Source of the DNA: Starkeya sp. ORNL1
GTDB taxonomy: Bacteria; Pseudomonadota; Alphaproteobacteria; Rhizobiales; Xanthobacteraceae
Length of the DNA stretch: 64,000 nt
Reading direction: 5' to 3'
NCBI RefSeq assembly: GCF_012971745.1
Contig: NZ_CP048834.1
Span: 186,001 to 250,000 of the forward strand
Below are positions 9,408 to 18,373 of this stretch, piece by piece. The notes under the pieces were generated by a model that worked only from the letters and a program-made list of their open reading frames with translations, had not been told where the DNA came from and made no database searches. The number at the start of each line of letters is the position of its first letter. Position 1 is the stretch's first letter. Position numbers and translations under genes: made by a program.

Positions 9408-10085
9408 TTACGCGGTGCCGATCGCACTCAGCTCCTTGATGGCGAAGCGGGCGGACAGTTCGCGGGACAGCACCGGATCGTGCAGCGCGATCCGAAGATC
9501 GCCCGAATCTATCTGGACATCCGGCAGGAACGGGATCGTACCCGAGAACAGCATGTCGATCTCGCGCTTGCCAAAATCCTGCTTGACGGAGTCGAGCAGC
9601 ACGGCAGGCTGAAGCAGTTGCTCCAGCCTGCCGTGCTGGAGCAACCTGTCATTGCTACTCAGGGAAAGCGTCAGCGCGTCCCAATGTCCCGACACTTCGT
9701 CGAGCGGCCACGCCATGCCGGCGACTAGCTTCTGGCAGAGGTTCTTCGACTTCGACACTAGAGAGCGCTTTTCGAGATCCAGGTCGAACTGGTCGTTTCC
9801 CACGGTGACGAACCACTGTCCTCGATGGGCGAACAGCACAAACTCCACCTCAGGTCGGCTGTCGGACCCGACGGCCTCAACTTGCGCCTCCTGTGTCAGC
9901 AGGCAGGACATGGCGGGATAAAATATCGGCAGCCGCGACGGCACTGTCACCCCGAGAAGCTCCATTTCCTCGACGTGGCGAGACACATCGGCTTGGGACC
10001 GGCCGGTGAAGCTTCCAAGCAGCAGCGTCCGGACGAGCGGAGAAATCCGCTCGCCGCCCGGTAACAAGAATTCAAGGCGTGCCAT
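9408..10085 (-). CDS. DUF2848 family protein
   Basis: A 225-residue protein matching the DUF2848 family as I recall it, which is thought to be related to fumarylacetoacetate-hydrolase-fold enzymes. Visible features are EFVLFAHRGQWFVTVGNDQFD and SKNLCQKLVAGMAWPLDEV followed by HWDALTL. No signal peptide or membrane segment is seen. It is the last gene of the minus-strand catabolic block. Two overlapping perfect hairpins lie inside its coding sequence (9598-9645). Function is unknown; a hydrolase or lyase on a small acid is only a guess. Confidence 0.7.
   Translation of the reverse strand: MARLEFLLPGGERISPLVRTLLLGSFTGRSQADVSRHVEEMELLGVTVPSRLPIFYPAMSCLLTQEAQVEAVGSDSRPEVEFVLFAHRGQWFVTVGNDQFDLDLEKRSLVSKSKNLCQKLVAGMAWPLDEVSGHWDALTLSLSSNDRLLQHGRLEQLLQPAVLLDSVKQDFGKREIDMLFSGTIPFLPDVQIDSGDLRIALHDPVLSRELSARFAIKELSAIGTA
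9598..9645 (-). repeat. Two overlapping inverted repeats inside the DUF2848 gene
   Basis: A 14-bp perfect inverted repeat (AGCACGGCAGGCTG at 9598-9611 with its complement at 9624-9637) overlaps a second 10-bp perfect one (GTTGCTCCAG at 9617-9626 with its complement at 9636-9645). The two stems are mutually exclusive because they share bases 9624-9626 and 9636-9637. They encode the peptide region around HGRLEQLLQPAV. Confidence 0.6.
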
Positions 10086-10108
10086 GTCGGTCTCGCAATC
10101 GGGCAGGG

Positions 10109-11017
10109 TCAGGGACGTGGCAGGACGCGTCCGATCGGCTCCTCATATTGCGGGATGAGATCAACCATCGGGAGATAGCGTCCGGCGTCGGTCTCGCCTC
10201 GCACATACGCCGCAATCTCTTCCATCGGCGCGAACCACACGTCGCCTTGCGCCACCACCTTTTCCAGAAACTCGGCAAATACGTGCCAGCGGGCCAGGCG
10301 GCCCGTGACGAACGGATGGAGCACCGGCACCCACAGAGCACCGTACGCATAGGCAGCTTCGAATTCGCGCAGGTAGAGATCGAAGCCATTGCGGGCGCTG
10401 CGGATGGGCATCATGTAGTTCAGGTCCATGGACTGGACATACTGCGGCCAGTCGTCTAGCCCCCAATGGCTCGGCAGCTCGATGAGTTCGCCGCCGTTCT
10501 TCCGGCTGCGGATGATATAGGGGATGTCGGCGCCCATCAGCGAGGCGTCATATTTGAAGTCGCGCTCGAGCAGCAGGTCGAGTGAGTTATCCGAGAAATT
10601 GTAGAGTGGAGCGCGCCAACCACGCGGCGCTTTGCCGGTGGCGCGTTTAATCACTTCGATACCAACATCGAGCCAATGGGCTTCGTCGGCGCGAGTCTGC
10701 TCCAACGGGTTTTCGTGGATATAGCTATGGTGGGCGATCTCGTGTCCGCCGCGCAAAACCGTATCCACCGCGTCGGGATACTGCTCGATGCACCAGGCAG
10801 GAATGAAGAACGTCTGCTTGATACCAAGACGCTCGTAGCTCTCTACGATCCGCGGAACCGCGATGAGCGGGCCGTAGCGTAGCATGGATATGGCTGCCAC
10901 GCGCCTGTTGCCGTCATGGGGGTAATCCACGTGGATCAGGCTGTCAGCATCCATGTCGAAGGTCAGGCAGGCCGCGCATTTGGCGCCATTCGGCCACTTG
11001 ATCGCATTGGAAATCAT
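10109..11017 (-). CDS. Polysaccharide-deacetylase-fold hydrolase
   Basis: About 302 residues with the NodB-type TIM-barrel fold. The metal-binding motif 1 is TFDMDAD and motif 2 is HEIAHHSYIH; the segment RRVAAISMLRYG separates them. This fold includes chitin/peptidoglycan deacetylases and also PuuE-type allantoinases and related amide hydrolases. There is no signal peptide, so a cytosolic amide or imide substrate is more likely than cell-wall polymer. The adjacent ureidoglycolate-lyase-like gene makes an allantoinase-like role plausible (inference). A second ATG lies 12 bp upstream at 11029. Confidence 0.82.
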   Translation of the reverse strand: MISNAIKWPNGAKCAACLTFDMDADSLIHVDYPHDGNRRVAAISMLRYGPLIAVPRIVESYERLGIKQTFFIPAWCIEQYPDAVDTVLRGGHEIAHHSYIHENPLEQTRADEAHWLDVGIEVIKRATGKAPRGWRAPLYNFSDNSLDLLLERDFKYDASLMGADIPYIIRSRKNGGELIELPSHWGLDDWPQYVQSMDLNYMMPIRSARNGFDLYLREFEAAYAYGALWVPVLHPFVTGRLARWHVFAEFLEKVVAQGDVWFAPMEEIAAYVRGETDAGRYLPMVDLIPQYEEPIGRVLPRP

Positions 11018-11065
11018 GTTCACTACCATCTATCGGGACTTGCTGCAGAATTCGCGGCTGTTCAC

Positions 11066-11623
11066 TTATGGAAGGATCACGCTGACTTCGTCGGTCAACA
11101 CGACCTCCTCATAATCCTGAATGAATTCCACCCCTGGTGCGGCCCGGTCGACGACAAGGAAGTCGCCCGCATCAAGCGTGATCAACGGATGATGCCACGT
11201 CGCTCGACGATAGTTGACGCCCTGCCGGCCGTTACTGATGAAAGCTCGCAGATTGGTCACCTGCGGATCCTTGCTTGCTTCGGCCACGACGGCGATGAAC
11301 CGCATGTGGCCGAGTGGCACGAACGCCTGGCTTGAAATCGGGTGCCGCTCCATAAGCCGGAGCGGATCGTGAAAGGTTGGTCGAGCGACACGGAATAGGC
11401 TCAGAAGCGTCCGGCCCCGCTCCGCCGCACAATCCGCGATCGCGAGCTGATGGATGCGCATGGCGTCGCCTCCGTTGGTCGGAAAGCGAGTCGGGCCGGT
11501 GTCATCGATGACGTCGCCAAAGGGGGCGAAAGCATCCCTTGCCAAGGATTCGGCGCGGATTTTTCTCCGGCCGGCATGCATTTCCGACTTACGCGACGCC
11601 GGACGTTCGCTGTCAGTATTCAT
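11066..11623 (-). CDS. Ureidoglycolate lyase-like protein (AllA family)
   Basis: A 185-residue cupin-fold protein like AllA, which converts ureidoglycolate to glyoxylate and urea. Recognisable parts are the N-terminal LARDAFAPFGDVI, the central MERHPISSQAFVPLG and the C-terminal YRRATWHHPLITL, which carries the HH pair typical of the family. The start at 11623 gives an 11-bp overlap with the epimerase stop; the longer ORF to 11689 lies inside the epimerase gene. It suggests that the minus-strand block degrades a ureide. Confidence 0.8.
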   Translation of the reverse strand: MNTDSERPASRKSEMHAGRRKIRAESLARDAFAPFGDVIDDTGPTRFPTNGGDAMRIHQLAIADCAAERGRTLLSLFRVARPTFHDPLRLMERHPISSQAFVPLGHMRFIAVVAEASKDPQVTNLRAFISNGRQGVNYRRATWHHPLITLDAGDFLVVDRAAPGVEFIQDYEEVVLTDEVSVILP

Positions 11624-12521
11624 TATCGCGCAACCACTCGATATAGCTCGTGAGGCCGTCCTCGAGCGCAAATGTGGCCGCATAGCCAAATTCCCGCTTC
11701 GCTGCGGACTGGTCCCAGGGGCCTTGGCGATCGAGATGGCAATAGCCGGGCCCGATGTCGATTTGTGCGTCCGGGATCAGCTTGCGGAGCAGGACCGCTG
11801 TCTCGGCCAATGTCCAGCAGCGGTCGCCGAAGACGTTGAAGACATAACCGTTGGGCTTGTCGGCCTTTGCCGCGAGAATCGCCGCCTTGGCGACGTCCTC
11901 GACATGGATGAAATGGAACAGGTGGTCAGCACCACTTTCCATCCGATAGGGCTTTCCGCGCAATACCGTTTTGACGATATCGCGTAGTATTTGCGGCATG
12001 CGATTTCCTGGGCCGTACACTTCGGTGAAGCGCAAGGCGAGCGTCTGCAATCCGTAAAGCTCATTGTATACCCTGCCGAAATGCTCGACGGCTACCTTGG
12101 TTACGCCATAGGGCGTGGTAGGTTTTGCTGGAGAGGTCTCGTAGATCGGCCCGGCATGGTTTCCGTAGACTGTTTCGGACGAAAAATTTACCAGTCGAGT
12201 GATCCCCGCGAGCCGCATTGCTTCCATCAGACTTACGGTGCCGTCGATGTTTGCGGCGACGGTGGTGATCGGGAGGTCGATCGACAGGTCCGGGTGGGAC
12301 ATCGCAGCGGTATGGATGATGCGATCGACGCCGTATGTCTGAATGGTCCGGACCAGACGGGGGATATCGTACAATTCGCCTTGCACAGGGGTGATCAGGT
12401 CGGTCGCCAGCTCTGAATAGTCGCGATTGTAGTTGACGACGCGGACGCCCTGTTTTGCGAGTTGGCGTACGATGGCGCGGCCGCTATAGCCCATGCCGCC
12501 AGTGACGAGCGTGGCTGTCAT
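11613..12521 (-). CDS. NAD-dependent epimerase/dehydratase
   Basis: A 302-residue extended short-chain dehydrogenase. The cofactor motif TGGMGYSGRAI lies at residues 6-16 and the catalytic YGVTK (Tyr and Lys) is near residue 138. Members act on nucleotide sugars or other sugar-like substrates; nothing here fixes the substrate. Its start overlaps the IclR stop by four bases (ATGA type) and its end overlaps the ureidoglycolate-lyase gene by 11 bp, so it is firmly part of the operon. Confidence 0.85.
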   Translation of the reverse strand: MTATLVTGGMGYSGRAIVRQLAKQGVRVVNYNRDYSELATDLITPVQGELYDIPRLVRTIQTYGVDRIIHTAAMSHPDLSIDLPITTVAANIDGTVSLMEAMRLAGITRLVNFSSETVYGNHAGPIYETSPAKPTTPYGVTKVAVEHFGRVYNELYGLQTLALRFTEVYGPGNRMPQILRDIVKTVLRGKPYRMESGADHLFHFIHVEDVAKAAILAAKADKPNGYVFNVFGDRCWTLAETAVLLRKLIPDAQIDIGPGYCHLDRQGPWDQSAAKREFGYAATFALEDGLTSYIEWLRDNEY

Positions 12522-13345
12522 TCTTTGGTTCTCCCTGTGTTTTCTGCCTTGGCGCGCGCACCCGCAGGTTTCGTCGGCGCGCGCGTCTGCAAGGCGCGCG
12601 ATATTCTCGCTGCATGGTCCATGACCAGCGCGCCCAGCCGTTCCGGCGTCGGGCTAAGGATGCGCGTCGTCGGCCCCGGCACGCTGATGGCGGCGATGGC
12701 CACGGCGTTCGGTCCGAGAATTGGCGCGGCGATGCAACTCACCCCCTCTTCAACCTCCTCGCGTTCGATCGCGAAGCCGCGGTCGCGGGTACTTTTCAGG
12801 TCGGCGCGAAAGGTGTCCGGATCGATGATGGTCCGCCTGGTGTAGCGCCTCGCACGGCGCTCGTCGAAGATCAGCCGCAGCGCATCGTCGGATTTCTGGA
12901 AGGCAAGTATGGCCTTGGCGGACGCCGAGGTGTTCGCCGGAAATGTGCTGCCGACGCGAATTGACATGCGCAGTACACGTGTGCCTTCCGCCTGGTCGAT
13001 ATAGACCGACGTGCGGCCATCGAGTGCGACGAGATTAGCAGTCTCCCCGCTCTGCTCGGCGATCTCCTCGAGATGCGGCCGGGCGAGGACACGCAGGTGC
13101 GCCGTGCGAAGTTGTACCGAGCCAGCGACGCTGATAATGCGGTGGCCCAGCACATAGGAATTGCGGTCCTTGCCTCGCAGCACATAGTCGCCCTCGACGA
13201 AGGTGGCGAGCAGGCGATGTACGGTGCTCGGCGACAAGCCGGTACGCGAGACGATGTCGGCAAGGCTTGCGCCGTCGACGTCGAATTCCGTCAGCGCCTC
13301 CAGTATCGCAAGGCCGCGTGTGAGTGACTGCACCTCGCCGGACAT
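12518..13345 (-). CDS. IclR-family transcriptional regulator
   Basis: A 275-residue IclR regulator. The winged helix occupies about residues 5-65 (SLTRGLAILEALTEFD, then GLSPSTVHRLLATF), followed by the ligand-binding domain ending in PILGPNAVAIAAISVPGP. I chose the ATG at 13345; the longer ORF upstream is low-quality sequence in the gap to the SDR gene. It overlaps the epimerase by four bases, so it probably regulates its own operon, responding to a catabolic intermediate. Confidence 0.9.
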   Translation of the reverse strand: MSGEVQSLTRGLAILEALTEFDVDGASLADIVSRTGLSPSTVHRLLATFVEGDYVLRGKDRNSYVLGHRIISVAGSVQLRTAHLRVLARPHLEEIAEQSGETANLVALDGRTSVYIDQAEGTRVLRMSIRVGSTFPANTSASAKAILAFQKSDDALRLIFDERRARRYTRRTIIDPDTFRADLKSTRDRGFAIEREEVEEGVSCIAAPILGPNAVAIAAISVPGPTTRILSPTPERLGALVMDHAARISRALQTRAPTKPAGARAKAENTGRTKE

Positions 13346-13473
13346 GTGCGCCTCCTTCGGCCGCGGGCCGGGCATGTTCCGCAAGGCTGGCAAACCTGTA
13401 CGTGTCGAACATCCGCGGCCGGTTGAATCTGGTGCACGATGATATCGCTTAGATAGTCCCCGCTCGCGGGCCC

Positions 13474-14211
13474 CTAGATGGCGGTTCCACCATTCGGACT
13501 GAGGATCTGCCCCACCATGTAGCTGCCGCCTGGACCGGCGAGAAACTCGATCGCGGCGGCGATCTCGTCCGGTTGGCCGAAGCGGCGCAGCGGAATCTGT
13601 TCGCGGGTCTCGTCGTTGAACTCGATGGTGTCGAATTTCAGCATGTCCGTCTCGATCGGGCCGGGAGCAACCGAATTGACCAGTACACCGAGTGGCGCGA
13701 CCTCCTTCGCCAGGGCCTTGGTCATGGCGATGACGCCGCCCTTTGAAGCGCAATAGGCGGCGTAGGTTGGAAAGCCGATCAGGCCGAGCTCGGAGGAGAC
13801 GTTGATGATTCGTCCCGCTCGCCGCGCCACCATTCCCGGAAGCACCGCATGCAGGCAATTCCAAGTGCCGGTAAGATTGATTGATATGATGCGTATCCAA
13901 TCCTCCATCGTGGTCTCGATGGTGGGCTTCGACAGCAGTACGCCGGCATTGTTGACCAGCACATCGACCCGCCCATGCCGGCCCTCGGCGGTGGCGACAA
14001 GAGTCGTAACCTCGCTGGGGTCGGAGACGTCTCCGGCAAGGAAGATCACGTCGCCGCCGTACTCGCGTGCCGTGGTCTCCAACGCGAGTGCCTCGTCGCT
14101 GAATTTAACGTCGTTGAGGACGAGCAGATCACCGGCGAGCGCGAACCGTCTGGCCGCTGCGAGACCAATTCCGCGCCCGGCGCCGGTGAGGACGATAACT
14201 CTCTGCATCAT
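13474..14211 (-). CDS. SDR-family oxidoreductase
   Basis: A 245-residue classical short-chain dehydrogenase. Cofactor motif TGAGRGIGLA (9-18), NNAG motif, the catalytic serine in NVSSELG and the YCASK active site are all present. The substrate is unknown. Two adjacent ATG codons overlap at the start (14211 and 14208). It sits between the APC permease and the IclR regulator in the minus-strand catabolic block. Confidence 0.9.
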   Translation of the reverse strand: MMQRVIVLTGAGRGIGLAAARRFALAGDLLVLNDVKFSDEALALETTAREYGGDVIFLAGDVSDPSEVTTLVATAEGRHGRVDVLVNNAGVLLSKPTIETTMEDWIRIISINLTGTWNCLHAVLPGMVARRAGRIINVSSELGLIGFPTYAAYCASKGGVIAMTKALAKEVAPLGVLVNSVAPGPIETDMLKFDTIEFNDETREQIPLRRFGQPDEIAAAIEFLAGPGGSYMVGQILSPNGGTAI

Positions 14212-14310
14212 GATTCATCCAGTGACTAAAAAGACGGGCTGCCTGCCATCCCTGGCGCGATCTACGCGGATGACGCCATTGGGGTGGCAGGCGAGCGACA
14301 TCGTCGAACT

Positions 14311-15726
14311 TCACGCGCCACGGGTGGGGCGGGTCGACCACGCCTTGGAGAGTGCGAACAGCATCAGGGCGACAGCCGCGAGGACCAACTCACCGACGAT
14401 GAATTGTGTCTCCTGCTGCGCCAGCGCGAAGCCCGTGAACAAGGTCACGATCAATGCCGGCAGCGGCCAGAGGGGCATACGGAATGGTCGCGGGCTGGTC
14501 TTGTCCTTGATACGGCTCCACAAGGCCGCAAGACCGATGCAGAAATAGACCGCCGTGATCATTGTGCCCGAGAAGATGATCAGCCAATCGAGCTGATTCA
14601 CGAACAGCAGCGGGACCGCCGGGATGACCAAGGCGATCACGCCCCAAGCCGGGACGCCATGATTGTTGAGGGAGCCTACGCGCGCATTGACCGCCGCCGG
14701 CCAAAGCCGGTCGCGGCCGGTGGCGAACACGCCGCGTGCGAAATACATGATCAAGGACAAGGCACCATTAAACAGCGCGATGATGACACCGATGTCGACG
14801 ATCGCCTTCGCATAGGGTCCAAGCGCCTTTTCGACGGAATAGACCACGGGCGTGGCGCTCGACAGGAATTCCTTGAGGTCCGGCGCCGCGACCACCGCGG
14901 CAGTGAACGGCACGGTGATTAGGATGCTGGCGAGGAGCGCGGCGATGACCACGGCCTTGCCGATGGTCCGCGCCCCGTCATGCATCTCCTCGGAGAAGCC
15001 GAGCGCGGCATCGTAGCCATTGATGATGTTGAACGCTGGCGCTAGCGCAGTGATGGCGACTGCGAAAGTCACCGGGATCAGCGCGCCGTCGACAAGATGG
15101 ACTGGCGCCATCGTGACTTCGACTAGATTCTGGTTCCAGTTGAGAAGCGCCGCGATGGTGATCAAGCCGAGTACGGCGACTTCGACGACAACCATAGCCG
15201 CCGTGGTCCAGGCTCCAACCTCGACACGGGTTAGCGCGATGAGGCCCGCGCCGCCGAGGGCGACCAGGGCGATTACCTCATTGCCGATGGGAAGCTGCGG
15301 GAAGAGGTCCTTGACGAAGATAGCGATGCCGAGCGTCAGGCTCGCCGGTATGAATACGCCCTGCAGCACGTAGTTCAGCAGGGTGATCCAGGCGATCGGC
15401 GCCGGCAGCGTTTCCCTGACGATCGAATACATACCGCCAGCCGAGGGGTTTCGCGATGAGAGCTCGCCAAGGCACAGCGCGATAAGAACAACAATGCCGC
15501 TCAAGAGCAGACAGGCACCGATGGTGAAGGTCCCACTAAGAGAGACGACGCCGGCGGTAAGCAAAAGCACCGCCATGGTGGGTGAAACGTCTGCCATGGC
15601 GAGGCCGACGACGTGCCACACACCCAATGACTTGCGGAATCTATGCTGTTGCGGATCCGCAATTAGTTCCGCAGCGCCTTGGAGCGCGCCGCCGCCTTCG
15701 AACGGGCCATCTGCGCTAGTCGACAT
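14311..15726 (-). CDS. APC-family amino acid/polyamine permease
   Basis: A 471-residue membrane protein with about 12 hydrophobic segments, matching the amino acid-polyamine-organocation family. The N-terminal region has VVGLAMADVSPTMAVLL and the signature-like SRNPSAGGMYSIVRETL. It is the first gene of the minus-strand catabolic operon and is the likely uptake step for the compound handled by the following enzymes. A clear promoter was not identified in the 630 bp upstream. Substrate is not predictable. Confidence 0.88.
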   Translation of the reverse strand: MSTSADGPFEGGGALQGAAELIADPQQHRFRKSLGVWHVVGLAMADVSPTMAVLLLTAGVVSLSGTFTIGACLLLSGIVVLIALCLGELSSRNPSAGGMYSIVRETLPAPIAWITLLNYVLQGVFIPASLTLGIAIFVKDLFPQLPIGNEVIALVALGGAGLIALTRVEVGAWTTAAMVVVEVAVLGLITIAALLNWNQNLVEVTMAPVHLVDGALIPVTFAVAITALAPAFNIINGYDAALGFSEEMHDGARTIGKAVVIAALLASILITVPFTAAVVAAPDLKEFLSSATPVVYSVEKALGPYAKAIVDIGVIIALFNGALSLIMYFARGVFATGRDRLWPAAVNARVGSLNNHGVPAWGVIALVIPAVPLLFVNQLDWLIIFSGTMITAVYFCIGLAALWSRIKDKTSPRPFRMPLWPLPALIVTLFTGFALAQQETQFIVGELVLAAVALMLFALSKAWSTRPTRGA

Positions 15727-16222
15727 CCTATCCTCCCTGGAAAGTTCATCCGAGGGTCAGACCACCCCACCTCCTTTTCAAGATTTGGATTCCGCATTGT
15801 GGAATGCGCCGTGATTTTTCCGTGACGCGGCGCGGCATGTCGTTGGTCATGCTGCCGTCTCGTCGCAGTGCGAGAGCCGCACCGCTTCAGCTAGCTGGAC
15901 CGTGAGGCCTGCTCGTTGAAACCTTCGTGCTGTTCCAATACGCACGCGAGCGAGATCCATGATGGCGCCCGCGATAGGCCACGGGATCTCGACACCACCA
16001 ACGCCAGGGCGTCCGCGGCTGACAACCGAGGGCTATCTTGGGCAGAGGCGGAGGGTTGGCCAATCGCAAGGTCACAAGGCCAAAGCGGGTAGTGAGCTGG
16101 CTAAAAACCGTATTTCAATCAAGCCTTTCCATACTTCGGTGTCGATATCGGAAATATGCGCCACAGCGCTATGCGCATTGGCAATCTGGAACCTCAAAGT
16201 TTCCAAGTGTTTGCAGCCACGT
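15727..16222. other. Gene-poor stretch upstream of the APC permease
   Basis: About 500 bp without a recognisable gene on either strand. It should hold the promoter of the minus-strand permease operon and, near its right side, sequence that may be interior to a transposon right end at 16223-16261. No tRNA, known IS or conserved protein fragment was recognised. Confidence 0.4.
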
Positions 16223-16261
16223 AACGACAAAAAGCGCTGGTAAAGCGAACGACAGCGAGCG
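16223..16261 (+). repeat. Paired 14-bp repeats resembling a transposon right end
   Basis: Two direct repeats, AACGACAAAAAGCG (16223-16236, continuing CTGG) and AACGACAGCGAGCG (16248-16261), are spaced 25 bp. The same pair with the same spacing occurs at 38149-38187 beside a broken Mu/Tn7-like transposase. Paired short repeats of this kind are typical transposase-binding sites at Mu/Tn7-class ends. Confidence 0.6.
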
Positions 16262-16276
16262 TTTTGGTTGCGTAAT

Positions 16277-16308
16277 CGCTCTTTGTCGCTCTCCAGCGCT
16301 CTTTGTCG
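16277..16308 (-). repeat. Inverted copy of the paired repeats (putative transposon left end)
   Basis: CGCTCTTTGTCG occurs at 16277-16288 and 16297-16308. Read on the minus strand these are CGACAAAGAGCG followed, for the inner copy, by CTGG, matching 15 of 16 bases of the plus-oriented motif CGACAAAAAGCGCTGG at 16225-16240. Spacing is 20 bp. The inverted orientation relative to 38149-38187 is what a left end of one element would show. Confidence 0.55.
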
Positions 16309-16358
16309 ATCTTTGCCGGGATAAGGTGGGATTTGGCGGGATCGAGCTTCACCACAGA

Positions 16359-17593
16359 TCAAGTTGCGCTCGGGAGATCGGGCGATTGCAGCCTTAGTCC
16401 GAGTATCGCCCCCGCCATCAGCGCCGCAGCCACGCCGCCGACGCAGGGAATCCACCCAAAGCTGTCGAAGATCCAGCCGAGCAGGGCGCTTCCGCTCAGT
16501 CCGCCGAGAAAATAGCTTGCCAGATAGATGCCGCTGGCGGCTCCGCGATCCGAGGTGGCAGTCCGGCCGACAAAGCCGGTGGCGACCGCTTGCGCCAGAA
16601 AGGTGCCGACGGCGACCAAACCAAGGCCCAGCACGAGCACGGGCAAGCTGGGTGCCAGCAGCATCGGCAGCCCCAGGCCAGCGATTGCGAGCCCGATCCA
16701 CAGCGCGCCGCGGGCGCCGAACCGCACTGCGAGTCGCCCGGCGAGCGGCGTGGTGACGATGGACGGCAGGAACACGAGATAGACGAAGCCGACCGCCATC
16801 ATGCCGACGCCGATTGGTGGCCTCACCAGCACGAAATTCACGAAGGTGAAGGTGCCGATGAAGGCGAACAGAATGCAGAATCCGATGGCGAAGGCGGCAC
16901 GCAGTGCCGGATCGGCGAGATGCGCGGCAAAGGCTTCGCGGAAGGACGGCCGGGGCGTCGGCGTCGCGGTTGGGGCGTTCGGCCGAAGGGCGATGCAGGC
17001 GAGCCCCGCACCGAGCAGATTGAGGCCGGCGAAGACGACGAAGTTGGTGGCGAGGCCGAAATGGTCGGAAATGCCGGCGGCCATCAGCCGGCCGAACAAG
17101 TTCGAGGCGACATTGCCAGTGATGTAGGCGGCAAACACCTTCGACGCGTCTCGTTCCCGGAAGGTTTCTCCCAGATAGGCAAGGGTCAAGGTGAAAGCCG
17201 AGGCCATGAGCAGGCCCTGCAGGATGCGCAGCAGCGCGAAGACCGCAAGGTTCGGCGCCACGGCGAGTAGCAGGGTCGGCACGCCGAGTGTGCGAGGCTC
17301 GCTACCACTCCAAGGCGTCGGTCGATGCGGCGGCTCAGCAAGGCGACGAGGAGGCTTGCAACCACCATTCCGAGCGTACTTGCATTGACCGCGAGGCCCA
17401 TGGCGGCCGGCGTCACCCCATAGGCATGGGTGAGCGGCGGCAGGATCGCCTGTGTCGCGAACAGATCGACCAGGGTCAGGAAGGCAATCAGGGCAACCAC
17501 TGCCGCACCGCGCAGCGATCCCGTGGCGGGACTGGCGGCGCCATCGGTAATGCTTTGTTCGGGGTGGGCAGCGGATGGCGCGGTCATGGTCAT
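16359..17593 (-). pseudogene. MFS transporter disrupted by a frameshift
   Basis: The N-terminal part (start at 17593, MTMTAPSAAHPEQ; first helices to RRIDRRLGVVASLA) and the C-terminal part (LGVPTLLLAVAPNLAVFALL to the stop at 16359) of one 12-helix major facilitator lie in different frames. The break is at about 17285-17300. The span is 1,235 bp, not a multiple of three. Combined length, about 411 codons, is normal for the family (drug-efflux or sugar-efflux type). It could be a genuine pseudogene or a single-base sequencing error. Confidence 0.8.
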
Positions 17594-17667
17594 CAATCGG
17601 CTCCAGAAGAGTGGGCGCCCTCGGCACTGGCCGGGGCGCCCGGTTCGCGGATAAGCCCGAGCGCCGA

Positions 17668-18168
17668 TCACATATTGTGGTCGCTCTCGTCGTGGAGGAC
17701 GTCCGCGGAGAGAAGGATGGCCGTCTCGCGCCCGGTGTTCTTCCACCAGTGCGACGTCGCATGGGTCTCGGCGGTCGACTCGCCAGCCTTGTGCATGATC
17801 GGCACCGCGCAATTGCTGGCATATTCGGTCACGTCGCCCTGGACGACGTAGATGATGGCCGGGCGGTCGCCGTGGCTGTGCCAGGGAACGACGCCGTTCG
17901 GCTGGATCACCAGCTTGCGCAGGCGCAGCTTGCGGTCCTGGATCGCCGCGGGCTCCTTGGCGAGGTCGATCGAGGACAACACGGTGTCGGTCACGCCCTT
18001 GGCAGCGTGGTCGACCGGCTTGATCGCGTCGGTGACCTGCTTGCCCGTAGGGCATTGGCCGGCGTCGGCGATGCTGGGAACCAGGAAAGCGCCGAGTAGC
18101 GCCACGATAGCGAGACCCGAGCGGGCGAAATCCGAGTGTCTCTGGGCCAGCGAGAGTGTCTTCGTCAT
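17668..18168 (-). CDS. Secreted cupin-domain protein
   Basis: A 166-residue protein with a signal-peptide-like N-terminus (hydrophobic GLAIVALLGAFLVPSIADA) and one cupin barrel. The cupin shows VPWHSHGDRPAIIYVVQGDVTEY with two His of the metal site and a later ETHATSHWWKN. Such single-domain periplasmic cupins have no settled function. It lies 74 bp upstream of the broken MFS gene on the same strand. Confidence 0.78.
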   Translation of the reverse strand: MTKTLSLAQRHSDFARSGLAIVALLGAFLVPSIADAGQCPTGKQVTDAIKPVDHAAKGVTDTVLSSIDLAKEPAAIQDRKLRLRKLVIQPNGVVPWHSHGDRPAIIYVVQGDVTEYASNCAVPIMHKAGESTAETHATSHWWKNTGRETAILLSADVLHDESDHNM

Positions 18169-18373
18169 TGATCCTTCTCCTTTGGATGACCAAGTCCGGG
18201 TGTCGGCCTCGGCTATGGGGAGCAGGATCGGGCCTGCGCGCAGCGTTCTGAAATATCGGCTGGCTCTTGGTTCGATAGCGTTCGACTATCCTGATCGTTC
18301 GGGTACCGGCGAACGCGACAGGGCCCGCCGCGACCTTGGGTCGGAGGCGAGCCCTGGAGGCGTGAAGCGAGAT

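Noticed and set aside
16072..16701. Minus-strand ORF over the 16.2-kb repeats
   Set aside because: The repeated peptide-like text only reflects the DNA end motif; orientation and inverted copies show it is non-coding.
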